Shown here: piece by piece, positions 1 through 8,278 of the stretch | How positions within the stretch are numbered: position 1 is the first letter of the stretch | How the letters are laid out: each line of letters starts with the position of its first letter | Assembly: GCF_018531465.1 (NCBI RefSeq) | Contig: NZ_JAHDTF010000014.1 | Span: 211,450-275,449, forward strand | Direction: 5' to 3' | DNA: 64,000 nucleotides | From: Sphaerisporangium fuscum | GTDB lineage: Bacteria; Actinomycetota; Actinomycetes; Streptosporangiales; Streptosporangiaceae | Notes under the pieces: model-generated | Told to the model about the DNA's origin: nothing | The model's input: only the letters and a program-made list of their open reading frames with translations | The model's database searches: none | Made by a program: the position numbers and the translations under genes

Positions 1-655
1 CGAGGGCCACGTGGCCGGGGGTGTGACCGGGCGTGGGGATCAGGCTCAGGCCCGGGGCGATCTCGACGCCTTCGGCGGGGACGTCGATGAGGTCGAGCAG
101 TCCCGCCTCCTCGACCGGGATCACGGAGTCGCGGAACATCTGCCTGCGCGCCTCCTCCATGTCATACCCGGCCCAGAACTCCCTCTCGGTGCGGGAGGTC
201 AGGTAGCGGGCGTGGGGGAACGTGGGAACCCATTCGCCGTCCACGTCCTGCGTGTTCCAGCCGACGTGGTCGGCGTGCAGGTGGGTGAGGATCACCAGGT
301 CGACGGAGTCCGGGGAGAATCCGGCGGCGGTAAGGCGCTGAAGGTAGTCGGTGTTCAGGTCGTGCCAGGCGGGGTTGGCCCGCTCCTTGCCGTTGCCGAT
401 GCCGGTGTCCACCAGGACGCGCAGCCCGCCGGCGGTGAACGCGAAGCTGTGGCTGTCGATACGCAGGACGCCCTCGTCGTCGGCGAAGTGGGGGCGTAGC
501 CATACCTGCTCGGCGACGAGGTCCGGGGTGGCGCCGGGCAGCAGCCACGATCCTGTGGCGGGCGGCAGGAGAGTTTCGTCGATGCGGTGGACCGTGACCT
601 CGCCTACGGTCCAGGAGGGGACGGCGGTCGGGTCAGTGGCCGGTGGAGTATTCAT
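1..655 (-). CDS. MBL-fold metallo-hydrolase (C-terminus beyond window)
   Basis: A metallo-beta-lactamase-fold hydrolase, seen from its ATG at 655 down to the window edge (218 residues, C-terminus missing). Seen: the metal motif THLHADH near residues 124-130 inside VILTHLHADHVGW, preceded by VLVDTGIG, which is the usual layout of lactonase/glyoxalase-II-type enzymes. Further down, TPGHTPGH supplies the next histidine ligand. There is no signal peptide, so it should be cytoplasmic. It starts 25 bp after the stop of the exporter gene upstream and is probably cotranscribed with it. Known for the family: di-zinc hydrolysis of lactones, thioesters or phosphodiesters. The substrate cannot be told. 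Inference: with the amidase across the divergent promoter it may help break down the compound sensed by the TetR regulator. Confidence 0.85.
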   Translation of the reverse strand, partial: MNTPPATDPTAVPSWTVGEVTVHRIDETLLPPATGSWLLPGATPDLVAEQVWLRPHFADDEGVLRIDSHSFAFTAGGLRVLVDTGIGNGKERANPAWHDLNTDYLQRLTAAGFSPDSVDLVILTHLHADHVGWNTQDVDGEWVPTFPHARYLTSRTEREFWAGYDMEEARRQMFRDSVIPVEEAGLLDLIDVPAEGVEIAPGLSLIPTPGHTPGHVAL

Positions 656-680
656 GATCGGTCGTTCCCCATTGGTCTCG

Positions 681-1931
681 TTACGGAAGGTCGTCGTGAG
701 AGCTGTGGGCTGCTTCGCCCCTCCGCGCGGCGAGTGCCGCCAGGGCCGCGACGGCGAGCAGGGCGGCGGCGATGGCGTAGGCGTGGGCGGCGGTGCGCAG
801 CCCGTAACGCTGGGCGGCTGCGCCCGCGGCGATGGCGGGCAGGCTCATGGAGAGGTAGCTGAGGACGTAGTAGGCGGCCAGGGTCGCGGCACGGTCCTGT
901 TCGTCGAGCGAGGCGAGCGCCATGCGCAGCGCTCCTTGGGAGACGGCGCCGAAGGCGATTCCGGCCAGGGCCGCGCCGCCGTAGACGGCGGGCAGGCCGG
1001 CTCCGTGCAGACCACCCAGTGTCAAGGCCGCGGCGGGGACCACGGTCAGGCTTCCGCCGGTGACGGCGGCGCGCGGTGCGGTGCGGCGCAGTGTCCACAC
1101 GGTCAGCGCGGCGGCGGCGGTGAGCGTGAAGAAGACCATGCCGCGGGCCGCCTGCCCGGTGCCGGGGGCCACGAGGCGCACGAGCGCCGGTCCGAGGGAG
1201 GAGTGGAAGCCGCCCAGAGCCCAGATGGCGACGACTCCGGTGCCGGCCGTCAGCAGAGCGCGGCGTGCCGACGGCGGCACGGTTAGGTGGGGGCGCAGTG
1301 ACCGCAGGGCGCCGGCGTGCGGGCGGGCCGTCTCCGCGGTGAACGTGACCGCGATCGCCTGAGCGGCGAAGAGGACCGCCAGCACGAGGTACACGGTGAC
1401 CGCGGGGGCGGGTGCGAAACGGACCAGGAGGGTGGAGGCCAGGACCCCGGCGGCCATGCCCGACACCGGGGCGATGCTGTTGGCCAGGGCGGACCGGCCG
1501 GGACGCCGGGAGTCCTCCAGGTCGAGGAGGGCCGCGCCCGCGGCGCTGGTGGCCGCGCCGGTGGCCGCTCCCTGCAGGACACGAGCGGCGATCAGCACCC
1601 CGGCGCCGTCAGCCGAGGCCAGCAGAACCATGGAGGCGGCCTCGACCACCAGGGCGCTCGCCAGGACGGGGCGTCGTCCCAGGTGGTCGGAGAGTGCTCC
1701 GGTGGTGAGCAGGGCCAGCAGCAGCGTCAGGGAGTAGGCGCTGAAGACCACGGTGACGGTGAGCGCGGACAGGTCCCAGGCGTCCTGGTAGTGGGGGTAG
1801 AGCGGTGTGGGTGCGCTGGATGCCGCGAGGAGGGCGGTGAGGATCGAGGCGTCCAGGACGAAGGGCGCCGCGCGGTTGGTCGTGTAGCTGCGGGGACATT
1901 GCGCGGGTGCTCGTGGCGTGACGGTGGACAT
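681..1931 (-). CDS. MFS exporter
   Basis: A 416-residue major facilitator superfamily transporter with about 12 hydrophobic segments, placed in the cytoplasmic membrane. Seen: the loop 2-3 signature SDHLGRRPV and the segment ARVLQGAATGAATSAAG, which resembles the motif C region of drug/proton antiporters, so export is likelier than uptake. The start MSTVTPRAP at 1931 leaves about 130 bp to the divergent AtzG/amidase pair. The promoter side carries a 21-bp element almost identical to one in front of the TetR gene at 3764, so repression by that TetR is inferred. The MBL hydrolase follows after 25 bp. The substrate is unknown. Confidence 0.85.
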   Translation of the reverse strand: MSTVTPRAPAQCPRSYTTNRAAPFVLDASILTALLAASSAPTPLYPHYQDAWDLSALTVTVVFSAYSLTLLLALLTTGALSDHLGRRPVLASALVVEAASMVLLASADGAGVLIAARVLQGAATGAATSAAGAALLDLEDSRRPGRSALANSIAPVSGMAAGVLASTLLVRFAPAPAVTVYLVLAVLFAAQAIAVTFTAETARPHAGALRSLRPHLTVPPSARRALLTAGTGVVAIWALGGFHSSLGPALVRLVAPGTGQAARGMVFFTLTAAAALTVWTLRRTAPRAAVTGGSLTVVPAAALTLGGLHGAGLPAVYGGAALAGIAFGAVSQGALRMALASLDEQDRAATLAAYYVLSYLSMSLPAIAAGAAAQRYGLRTAAHAYAIAAALLAVAALAALAARRGEAAHSSHDDLP

Positions 1932-1950
1932 GGAGCTCCTGTCGGACTAA

Positions 1951-1971
1951 ACGCAATGGGTTTGCTTTAAG
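1951..1971. promoter_or_regulatory. Candidate TetR operator, copy 1
   Basis: Seen: ACGCAATG, two variable bases, then TTTGCTTTAAG. The same 21 bases recur at 3734-3754 with only the two middle bases changed. The core is an inverted repeat, GCAA-N5-TTGC. It lies 20 bp upstream of the exporter start and in the divergent promoter of the amidase pair. Inference: it is bound by the TetR regulator at 3764, which would couple exporter, hydrolase and amidase expression to its own. Confidence 0.65.
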
Positions 1972-1995
1972 CCACCGTAGACACTAAGGTCAGCT

Positions 1996-2017
1996 AACGC
2001 AAATTCTTAGCTTTTGC
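1996..2017. promoter_or_regulatory. Possible degenerate third operator half-sites
   Basis: AACGCAAA at 1997-2003 and TTTTGC at 2012-2017 repeat the half-sites of the 1951 element but with a wider spacer. It lies about 45 bp before the AtzG start. It could be a second binding site serving the amidase promoter, or chance. Confidence 0.3.
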
Positions 2018-2062
2018 TGCCGGGGTTTGCTCCGCCACTCCAGCCTCGAGGAGAGAACGTCG

Positions 2063-2272
2063 ATGTCCGCCCCCGAACTCACCGCGGCGGAAGCGGCCCG
2101 CTGGGCCGCCCGCGCCGGACTTCCACTGCCTGCCGACCGCCACGCCGCGGTCGCGGCCACCGCCGGCCACATCCACTCCGTCGTCGCGGTCCTGCGCGAG
2201 CTGGACTTCGGGGACACCCCGCCCGCCCCCGCCTACCGCGCAGGAGAGGAGAAGCGCGATGCAGCCGTATGA
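2063..2272 (+). CDS. AtzG-like small amidase partner
   Basis: A 69-residue protein rich in Ala, Glu and Arg, with the layout of AtzG-like (DUF4089) proteins: a short N-terminal helix, LPADRHAAVAATAGHIHSVV, then a C-terminal ELDFGDTPPAP segment. Known: AtzG forms a complex with the amidase AtzE and stabilises it. Here the gene sits directly before an AtzE-type amidase and overlaps it by 14 bp, which supports translational coupling and complex formation. The start at 2063 was chosen for the GAGGAGAG sequence just upstream. The assignment rests on size, pattern and context. Confidence 0.7.
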   Translation: MSAPELTAAEAARWAARAGLPLPADRHAAVAATAGHIHSVVAVLRELDFGDTPPAPAYRAGEEKRDAAV

Positions 2273-3650
2273 GCTGTCCCTGACCGCGGCCGCCGACGCG
2301 ATCCAGGCCCGGCATCTATCCCCCGTCGAGCTGGCGGACTCCGTCCTGGAGCGCATCGCGCAAGTGGAGCCGTACCTTCAGGCCTACGTCACCGTCACCG
2401 CCGAGCACACCCGCCGGGCCGCACGTGAAGCCGAACACGACATCGCGGCCGGCCGCTACCGCGGTCCGCTGCACGGCATCCCCATGGGCCTGAAGGACCT
2501 GATCGACGTCGCCGGCGCGGCCACCTCGGCCAGCTCCCGGGTCAGAGCCGACCATCGCGCGCAGGCCGACAGCACCGTCGCCGCACGCCTGTCGGCGGCC
2601 GGAGCCATCCTGGTCGGCAAGACCCACACCCACGAGTTCGCCTACGGGCTGACCACCCCGCAGACCCGCAACGCATGGGATCCGGAGCGGGTCGCCGGCG
2701 GGTCCAGCGGCGGATCCGCCGTCGCCGTCGCCGCGGGCACCGCCACCTTCGCCCTGGGCACCGACACCGGCGGATCCATCAGGGTGCCCACGGCACTCAA
2801 CGGTGTCGTCGGCCTCAAGCCGACCTACGGCCTCGTCCCACGCCACGGCGTCACCTCCCTGTCCTGGTCACTGGACCATGTCGGCCCGATCACCCGCACC
2901 GTCGAGGACGCGGCCCTGGTCCTGAGCGCCCTGGCCGGACACGACCCCCGCGACCCCGCCTCCCTGACCACACCCGCCACGGACTACCGGCCGGCCGCGG
3001 GCACGGACTTGACGGGGCTGCGGATCGGCGTGCCGCGCACCTACTACTTCGACCTCATCGCCCCCGAGGTCGAAGCCGCCGTCCGGGGCGCCATCGACGA
3101 ACTCCAGGCCCTCGGCGCACGCCTGGTCGAGGTCGAGATCCCCATGACCCGCTACATCCAGGCCACCCAGTGGGGCCTGATGGTGCCCGAGGCCACCGCC
3201 TACCACGAGGGCACCCTGCGCACGGTCCCCGAGCTCTACCAGGCTGACGTCCGCGTCCTCCTCGAGGCCGGCGAACTGCTGACCGCCGGGGACTACCTGC
3301 GCGCCCAGCGCTCCCGCACCCTCATGCGGCAGGAATGGACCCGCATGCTGCAGGAGGTCGACGTGATCGCCGCCCCCACCGTCCCCGTGACCGCCGTCAA
3401 GGCCGGTCAGGAGACGATCACCTGGGCCGACGGCACCGTCGAGAGCGTCTCCGACGCCTACGTACGCCTGTCGTCCCCCGCCAACATCACCGGAGTGCCG
3501 GCCCTGTCCGTACCCGTCGGCCACGACACGGCGGGCCTGCCGATCGGCATGCAACTTCTCGGACGGCCCCTCGAAGAGAGCGTGCTCCTCCGAGTAGGCC
3601 ACGCCTATGAGCAGACCCAGCCCGCCCGCGAGCTCGCGCACGCACAGTGA
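2259..3650 (+). CDS. AtzE-type amidase (amidase-signature family)
   Basis: A 463-residue amidase-signature hydrolase, a normal length for the family. Seen: the catalytic Lys in GIPMGLKDLIDV (near residue 75-80), the Gly/Ser-rich signature GGSSGGSAVAVAAG, and TGGSIRVP with the acylated Ser, together giving the Ser-cisSer-Lys triad. The protein is cytoplasmic. It hydrolyses a carboxylic amide or related C-N bond, and AtzE relatives act on biuret-type carboxamides. ATG 2259 has AGGAGAGG ahead and overlaps the AtzG-like gene. It is not a GatA: no GatB or GatC lies nearby. The exporter, MBL hydrolase and TetR around it suggest handling of one exogenous amide compound, which is inference. Confidence 0.85.
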   Translation: MQPYELSLTAAADAIQARHLSPVELADSVLERIAQVEPYLQAYVTVTAEHTRRAAREAEHDIAAGRYRGPLHGIPMGLKDLIDVAGAATSASSRVRADHRAQADSTVAARLSAAGAILVGKTHTHEFAYGLTTPQTRNAWDPERVAGGSSGGSAVAVAAGTATFALGTDTGGSIRVPTALNGVVGLKPTYGLVPRHGVTSLSWSLDHVGPITRTVEDAALVLSALAGHDPRDPASLTTPATDYRPAAGTDLTGLRIGVPRTYYFDLIAPEVEAAVRGAIDELQALGARLVEVEIPMTRYIQATQWGLMVPEATAYHEGTLRTVPELYQADVRVLLEAGELLTAGDYLRAQRSRTLMRQEWTRMLQEVDVIAAPTVPVTAVKAGQETITWADGTVESVSDAYVRLSSPANITGVPALSVPVGHDTAGLPIGMQLLGRPLEESVLLRVGHAYEQTQPARELAHAQ

Positions 3651-3733
3651 ACGAGCGCTCGGGCCCGGCCGAATCGACCGGAAGGCCCTCGAACGGTGGC
3701 CGGCCGGTCGCATGGAGGTGGACGGACCGCTAG

Positions 3734-3756
3734 ACGCAATGACTTTGCTTTAAGGT
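3734..3756 (+). promoter_or_regulatory. Candidate TetR operator, copy 2, with -10 box
   Basis: The second copy of the 21-bp element (3734-3754). The sequence continues into TAAGGT at 3751-3756, a good actinobacterial -10 hexamer, so the operator would overlap the promoter. Transcription would then begin at or near the ATG at 3764, giving a leaderless message. This is a classic autorepression layout. Confidence 0.65.
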
Positions 3757-3763
3757 GGGTTCT

Positions 3764-4342
3764 ATGAGCAGGCAGATGGTGCGCCCCGGTGGGCGCAGCG
3801 CCCGGGTCCAGGCATCGGTGCACGCTGCCGTACGTGAACTGGCCTCGCAGGTGGGCCGGGACGCCCTGACGGTCCCGATGGTCGCCCAGCGCGCGGGCGT
3901 GACCCCATCGACGATCTACCGCCGCTGGGGGGACCTGCAGGAGCTGTTGTCGGACGTAGCGGTCGAGCGTCTGCGGCCTGACACCGCGCCCGGGGACCAC
4001 GGTGCCCTGCCGCCGGACCTGACGGCCTGGGCCGAGCAGTTCCTCGACGAGATGGCCTCACCCGCCGGGCGCGCCTACATTCGCGACGCCCTGCTCGGCG
4101 ACCCGGACGGCAGCAACGCCGGCCGGTGCTCCGCCTATGCCGCCGAACAGATCGATGTCATCCTCACCCGCGCGACCGAACGCGGGGAGAAGACACCCGA
4201 TGTCGAGACGGTCATCGACCGCGTCGTCGCTCCCCTGATGTACCGCATCCTCTTCCGCCCGGACGGACTCGACGCGGCGTACGCCCGCCGGCTCGTGAGA
4301 GGAGTCCTCGACTCGGCCGCCGAGGGCCGAGAAGCTCCGTGA
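3764..4342 (+). CDS. TetR-family repressor
   Basis: A 192-residue TetR-family regulator. The N-terminal helix-turn-helix is visible as LTVPMVAQRAGVTPSTIYRRWGD (split here: LTVPMVAQRAG, then VTPSTIYRRWGD), near residues 35-58. A TetR_C-type ligand domain follows, beginning with a DLTAWAEQFLDEMASP helix. I prefer ATG 3764 over the in-frame GTG at 3755 because TAAGGT at 3751 would start RNA at the ATG. The element at 3734 overlaps the promoter and its twin lies at 1951, so autoregulation plus control of the exporter/amidase genes is inferred. The inducer is unknown. Confidence 0.88.
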   Translation: MSRQMVRPGGRSARVQASVHAAVRELASQVGRDALTVPMVAQRAGVTPSTIYRRWGDLQELLSDVAVERLRPDTAPGDHGALPPDLTAWAEQFLDEMASPAGRAYIRDALLGDPDGSNAGRCSAYAAEQIDVILTRATERGEKTPDVETVIDRVVAPLMYRILFRPDGLDAAYARRLVRGVLDSAAEGREAP

Positions 4343-4500
4343 TCCGTGACCGCAGGCGGGCAGCGCGTTGACGTGGCGACACGCGACAGGACGAGCGAGA
4401 GAACGGCGAGGACGAGCCCACCGCGGGAGCCTGCTCGCAGCCGTCGACAGCGGGCCGAGTCGCTTGACGGGCGTCGCGGTCCCGGCCACAAGGGAGGCGG

Positions 4501-4995
4501 TCATCGGGCGGCCCGCATCGACAGCCAGCCGGCGGCGTTCTCGAAGTACACGTCGTAAAGCTCCTGCTTGGGCAGCAGGCCGTCGAAGGGTTCCAGACCG
4601 TGCTGAACGCGCGCCAGCTGCCGGAAATATCCGAAGCGATCGATGCCCGGGGTCAGCACGGCCAGCAGATCCGCCTCCACGCCCGGCACCGCGCCGAACG
4701 CGTGCGGCACACGCGGCGGCACGACGACCAACCCGCCCTTGGTGACGGTCACCACCTCTCCCCCAAGGAGGAATTCCAGCTCACCGTCAAGGACGTAGAA
4801 CGTTTCGGTGGAAAGCGCGTGGTGGTGCGGCTTGGCGCCGTCCCGGCCCCGCCCCAGAGTGAGCCGGTTCACGCCGAGCGTGCCGGCGGTGTCGCTGGCG
4901 TCGGCGAGCAAGGTGAACGCTCCGCCCGCGGGCAGGCCGACGACCTCCGCGGCCTCCGCGGCGACGACCAGGGCTTGCGATGGGGTGACAGTCAT
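4501..4995 (-). CDS. Cupin-domain protein
   Basis: A 164-residue single-domain cupin. Seen: the first cupin motif KPHHHALSTETFYVLDGELE (His, His, Glu metal ligands) and the second, VVPPRVPHAFGAV, about 20 residues later. The C-terminal third is helical (RQLARVQHGLEPFDGLLPKQ). Cupins of this size are metal-dependent dioxygenases or isomerases, or ligand-binding proteins; this one cannot be assigned a reaction. It is divergent from the LysR gene at 5104 with 108 bp between, the usual arrangement of a LysR activator and its target. Confidence 0.8.
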   Translation of the reverse strand: MTVTPSQALVVAAEAAEVVGLPAGGAFTLLADASDTAGTLGVNRLTLGRGRDGAKPHHHALSTETFYVLDGELEFLLGGEVVTVTKGGLVVVPPRVPHAFGAVPGVEADLLAVLTPGIDRFGYFRQLARVQHGLEPFDGLLPKQELYDVYFENAAGWLSMRAAR

Positions 4996-5103
4996 TCTTC
5001 GCTCCTTCCGAGATCGGGATCCATTGCAGCCCGGGAAGAAGCCGCGAACCAGAACCGGTTGTCACCTACACTCATCACGGATCGAGATGAATCGGGGGCG
5101 CTG

Positions 5104-5976
5104 GTGGAGCTGCGGCAGCTGGCGTATTTCGTGGCGGTCGCCGAAGAGGGTGGTTTCGGCCGCGCCGCCGAGCGGCTCAGCATCGTGCAGTCCGCGGTGA
5201 GCCAGCAGGTCCGCCGGCTCGAACGCGAGCTCGGCGTGCCGTTGTTCACCCGTTCGACCCGACGGGTGCATTTGTCCGGCGCGGGCGAACGACTGCTGCC
5301 GGAGGCGCGGGCCGTCCTGGCGGCCGCGCAGCGCACCCGGGAGGTCGCCGCCGAGCTGCGCGCGGGCGCCGGCAGTGTGCTGCGGCTCGGCATCCTGCAG
5401 GGGCCGGGCGACCGGATCTACCGCACCCTCAACGCGCTGGCCGCCGTCGCGCCGCGCCTCCAGGTGCGCCCGCGGCGCCTCCCCCTGCCCGACCGGCTGT
5501 CCGCCGTACGCTCCGGTGAACTCGACGCGGCCCTGGTGCGCGCCCTCACCGACGCGCCCGGCCTGGAACTGCTGCCGATCTGGACGGACCCGCTGTACGT
5601 GGCGTTGCCGGCCGAGCATCCGCTGGCGCGTGCGGCCGGACTCAGGCTGGAAGACCTGGCAGCGCTTCCTCTCCGGCTCTCCCCGCGGGAGGACAACCCG
5701 CCCTTCCACGACCTGGTCACCGACGCCTGCCGGGCCGCCGGGATCAGCCCGCCGGCCGGCCCGCCGTTCACGACGTTCCAGGAGACGCTCGCCGACATCG
5801 CTGTCGCCGTCCCCTCCTGGACGGTCTTCTACGATGTGGTCGGCCTTCCGGAGATTTCCCGCGTGGCCATCCGCCCGCTCGCCGAACCTCCGTTGACCAC
5901 CTCGCTGGCCGTCCTGCCGGGCCCGCCCACACCCGCCGTCCGCCAACTGCTGGACGCCCTGGCCCGCGTCGTGTGA
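5104..5976 (+). CDS. LysR-family regulator
   Basis: A 290-residue LysR-type transcriptional regulator. Seen: the N-terminal winged helix starting MELRQLAYFVAVAEEGGFG, with the recognition region LSIVQSAVSQQVRRLERELG and TRSTRRVHLSGAGERLL, followed by a periplasmic-binding-like effector domain. GTG 5104 was chosen because the family normally begins exactly at this motif; the frame is open far upstream but that part is not protein-like. It is divergent from the cupin gene; the 108-bp spacer holds the palindrome AACCGGTT at 5053-5060. It most likely controls the cupin gene. The effector is unknown. Confidence 0.88.
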   Translation: MELRQLAYFVAVAEEGGFGRAAERLSIVQSAVSQQVRRLERELGVPLFTRSTRRVHLSGAGERLLPEARAVLAAAQRTREVAAELRAGAGSVLRLGILQGPGDRIYRTLNALAAVAPRLQVRPRRLPLPDRLSAVRSGELDAALVRALTDAPGLELLPIWTDPLYVALPAEHPLARAAGLRLEDLAALPLRLSPREDNPPFHDLVTDACRAAGISPPAGPPFTTFQETLADIAVAVPSWTVFYDVVGLPEISRVAIRPLAEPPLTTSLAVLPGPPTPAVRQLLDALARVV

Positions 5977-6165
5977 CCGCCTCGCCCCGCTGGGCCTACC
6001 GTGGGGGCAGGTCAGGGGCCGGTGTCGTCGAAGAGGGCGACGGTCAGGGGTACGCCGCGCACCTGCGCGAGACGGGCCTGTCCCTGGCGGGGGTGCTGCG
6101 CGAGACGGGCCGCGGCACCTACGAGCGGACCGTCGGCACTGCAGTGCCGGCAGCGCGTCGTCCTG

Positions 6166-6642
6166 TCATGATTCCTCCTCGCTCGGCAGGGGCACGATCA
6201 CGGAACGCCGGACATGACTGAAGATCACCGAGGTCCGCACGTGCACGATCTCCCGCCGCTTGGTGAGGCGGTCCAGGATGAAGGCGCTGAGCTGATCGTT
6301 GTCGGCCACCGCGACGTGCAGCAGGAAGTCGTCGCTGCCGGACATGACGAAGTACGACAGTACTTCCGGCAGGCTCGCCACGAAGGCCTGGAACGACTCG
6401 ATCACCGTGCGGTCCGGTGGGCGCAACTGCACGGCCACCATCGCCTGGGTGCCACGGCCGATCTTCCGCAGGTCCACCTCGGCGTGCCGGCCACGCAGGA
6501 TGCCGCGCTTGGTCAGCCGGCGGATGCGTTCCAGACAGGTGGACTGCGCCACGTGCAGGCGGGCGGCCAGTTCCTTGTTCGACAGCTGGGCGTCCTCCTG
6601 CAGGAGCGTGAGCAGCGCCGTGTCAAGTTCGTCCAGCACCAT
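6166..6642 (-). CDS. Lrp/AsnC-family regulator
   Basis: A 158-residue Lrp/AsnC regulator. Seen: the N-terminal helix-turn-helix DAQLSNKELAARLHVAQSTC followed by LERIRRLTKRGIL, then the RAM domain (TQAMVAVQLRP to FLLHVAVADNDQL). I chose ATG 6642 (MVLDELDTALL), where family members usually begin; the frame is open to 6708 but that would place the operator-like repeats inside the gene. It is divergent from the EamA transporter gene, which it probably controls. Lrp proteins bind amino acids through the RAM domain, consistent with amino-acid-responsive export. Confidence 0.88.
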   Translation of the reverse strand: MVLDELDTALLTLLQEDAQLSNKELAARLHVAQSTCLERIRRLTKRGILRGRHAEVDLRKIGRGTQAMVAVQLRPPDRTVIESFQAFVASLPEVLSYFVMSGSDDFLLHVAVADNDQLSAFILDRLTKRREIVHVRTSVIFSHVRRSVIVPLPSEEES

Positions 6643-6671
6643 CGCGAGCACCTTGTTTCCGTGCAGAATTC

Positions 6672-6720
6672 GAGATTTTCGACGATTTTCCGAACTTAGC
6701 ACGACCATAGCCGGGAAAAT
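6672..6720. promoter_or_regulatory. Candidate Lrp binding region
   Basis: An AT-rich island between the divergent Lrp and EamA genes: GATTTTC occurs at 6674-6680 and again at 6684-6690, ten bases apart, and GGAAAAT at 6714-6720 is the reverse complement of ATTTTCC at 6685-6691. Repeats phased on one DNA face fit Lrp/AsnC binding. Inferred role: autoregulation and control of the transporter. Confidence 0.5.
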
Positions 6721-6746
6721 CTGCAGCGCCCGCTACGTTTGGCGTC

Positions 6747-7742
6747 ATGCTCCTGCGTGACGGCGATCTCGCCGAACTCACCGCCGCGGCGGGCCCCGCG
6801 AAACCCGTGCGCCGACACGGACGCGCCCTGGCGGTCTCGTCCGTCCTGGTGGCAGCGCTGATTTGGAGCACGTCGTTCGCGGTCACCAAGGTGGCACTGG
6901 CGGAGATCCCGCCGATGACGATCGGCGCGATCCGGTTCAGCTTCGCCGCCCTCATCCTGGCCGCAGTGGTCCATACCAGGCGTGACCGGCGGCTGCCGAC
7001 GGTCCGGCAGCGGTTGTTCATCGGCCTGGCCGGGCTGCTGGGCATCGCAGCGTACTTCGCCGTGGAGAACCTCGGCGTCGACCTGGCGACGGCGTCCGAC
7101 GCGACGCTGATCGTCGCCTCGTACCCGATCATCACCCTGGCCCTCGAGTTGGTCATGCGGCGGGCCATGCCGTCGGTCGTCCGGCTGGCCGGCATGGTCA
7201 TCGCCATCGGCGGGGTCTGGCTGGTCGTGCGGGGCGGGACGGGCGGCGACGTCGCGAACCGGTTGTGGGGCGACACGTTGCTGATCTTCGGCGGGCTCGT
7301 CTGGGCCGGGTACAACCTGGTGGCTCAGCACGACACCTCGGGCGCCTCGCCGGTCGTGGTGACGTACTACCAGACGCTGGCCGGAGCGCTCGCGTTCATC
7401 GCGATGTCGCTGTTCGAGACGGACCGCTGGGTCTGGCCGTCACCGGCCAACCTCGGCCGCATGCTGTTCCTGGCCGGGCTTTGCTCGGTGGCCGCGTTCC
7501 TTCTCTACAACCACGGATTGCGCGGGCTGTTGCCCAGCGTGGCGGTCAACGTGCTGAACATCGTCCCGGTGGCGGGCCTGGTGTGGGCGGCGTCGCTGGC
7601 CGGGGAGGCCATCAGCGTGCGACAGATCATCGGCGGTGCCGTCGTCATCGTCGGCGTGGCATCCGGCCTGTACCAGCGGAAGAGCGACAGGCCCAGGGCA
7701 GTATCGAACGCAGCAAGATCAAACACAGAGGACAACGCATGA
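6747..7742 (+). CDS. EamA/DMT-family exporter
   Basis: A 331-residue drug/metabolite transporter superfamily protein with two EamA repeats and about ten membrane segments. Seen: the first repeat begins VLVAALIWSTSFAVTKVALA and the second LLIFGGLVWAGYNLVAQ. Both show the Trp-rich opening typical of this family. It lies divergent to an Lrp regulator, and members in this context usually export amino acids or their analogues. The stop overlaps the start of the DUF2000 gene (ATGA), so the two are translationally coupled. The substrate is unknown. Confidence 0.87.
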   Translation: MLLRDGDLAELTAAAGPAKPVRRHGRALAVSSVLVAALIWSTSFAVTKVALAEIPPMTIGAIRFSFAALILAAVVHTRRDRRLPTVRQRLFIGLAGLLGIAAYFAVENLGVDLATASDATLIVASYPIITLALELVMRRAMPSVVRLAGMVIAIGGVWLVVRGGTGGDVANRLWGDTLLIFGGLVWAGYNLVAQHDTSGASPVVVTYYQTLAGALAFIAMSLFETDRWVWPSPANLGRMLFLAGLCSVAAFLLYNHGLRGLLPSVAVNVLNIVPVAGLVWAASLAGEAISVRQIIGGAVVIVGVASGLYQRKSDRPRAVSNAARSNTEDNA

Positions 7743-8158
7743 CAGACCGGCCAGAGTTCAAGTGCGCCATCGTGGTCAGCGCCGAGTTGCCCACGGGACT
7801 CGCGGTCAACGCGGCGAGTGTGCTCTCGCTGACCATGGGGCACCGCGTCGAGGGACTGGTCGGCGTGGACGTGAAGGACGCCGATGGGGTCGCCCACCCG
7901 GGCATCATCCACACCCCGCTGCCGATCCTGGTGGCGCCGCACGAGCAGGTCGACTCCATCATGCAGACCGCGGCCGCGCAGGACGGGATGTTCTTCGTCA
8001 GCTTCAGTTCTCTCGCCCAGGGCTGCAGGACATACGAGGAATACATCGACAAGATGGCGGCCACCCCGACCGCCGAGCTGGCCAGTGTCGGTGTCGGCCT
8101 GTACGGCCCGCGCAAGCAGGTCAACAAGCTCGTCGGCTCGCTGCCGCTACTCCGCTGA
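7739..8158 (+). CDS. DUF2000-family protein
   Basis: A 139-residue protein matching the DUF2000 pattern: FKCAIVVSAELPTGLAVNAA at the N-terminus (a lone-strand/dinucleotide-like start), LPILVAPHEQVDSI in the middle and an end at KLVGSLPLLR. Members have a peptidyl-tRNA-hydrolase-like fold but no settled function. The start at 7739 overlaps the transporter stop by four bases. Genes of this family commonly travel with Lrp and EamA genes, suggesting an accessory role in handling the exported amino acid. That role is inference. Confidence 0.75.
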   Translation: MTDRPEFKCAIVVSAELPTGLAVNAASVLSLTMGHRVEGLVGVDVKDADGVAHPGIIHTPLPILVAPHEQVDSIMQTAAAQDGMFFVSFSSLAQGCRTYEEYIDKMAATPTAELASVGVGLYGPRKQVNKLVGSLPLLR

Positions 8159-8278
8159 GATCAGGCCTGCCGTCCGTACTCCGCCATTGACCTCGGCCGG
8201 ACCTGTGGTGCGTGGCGTGGGCGCAAGCGAGCCCTCGGTGTTCGGTACGGACAGGCACCGCCACGGCAGAACGAAAGA

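Noticed and set aside
5977..6221. Frames between the LysR gene and Lrp gene, including a plus frame from 5973 and a minus frame ending RLAQVRGVPLTVALFDDTGP
   Set aside because: Neither has a start with a ribosome site. The area contains a 15-bp direct repeat (TGCGCGAGACGGGCC at 6064 and 6098) that explains the apparent protein-like periodicity.
8172..8252. Inverted repeat GTCCGTAC / GTACGGAC between convergent genes
   Set aside because: A 65-base loop makes a terminator unlikely; kept only as a note.
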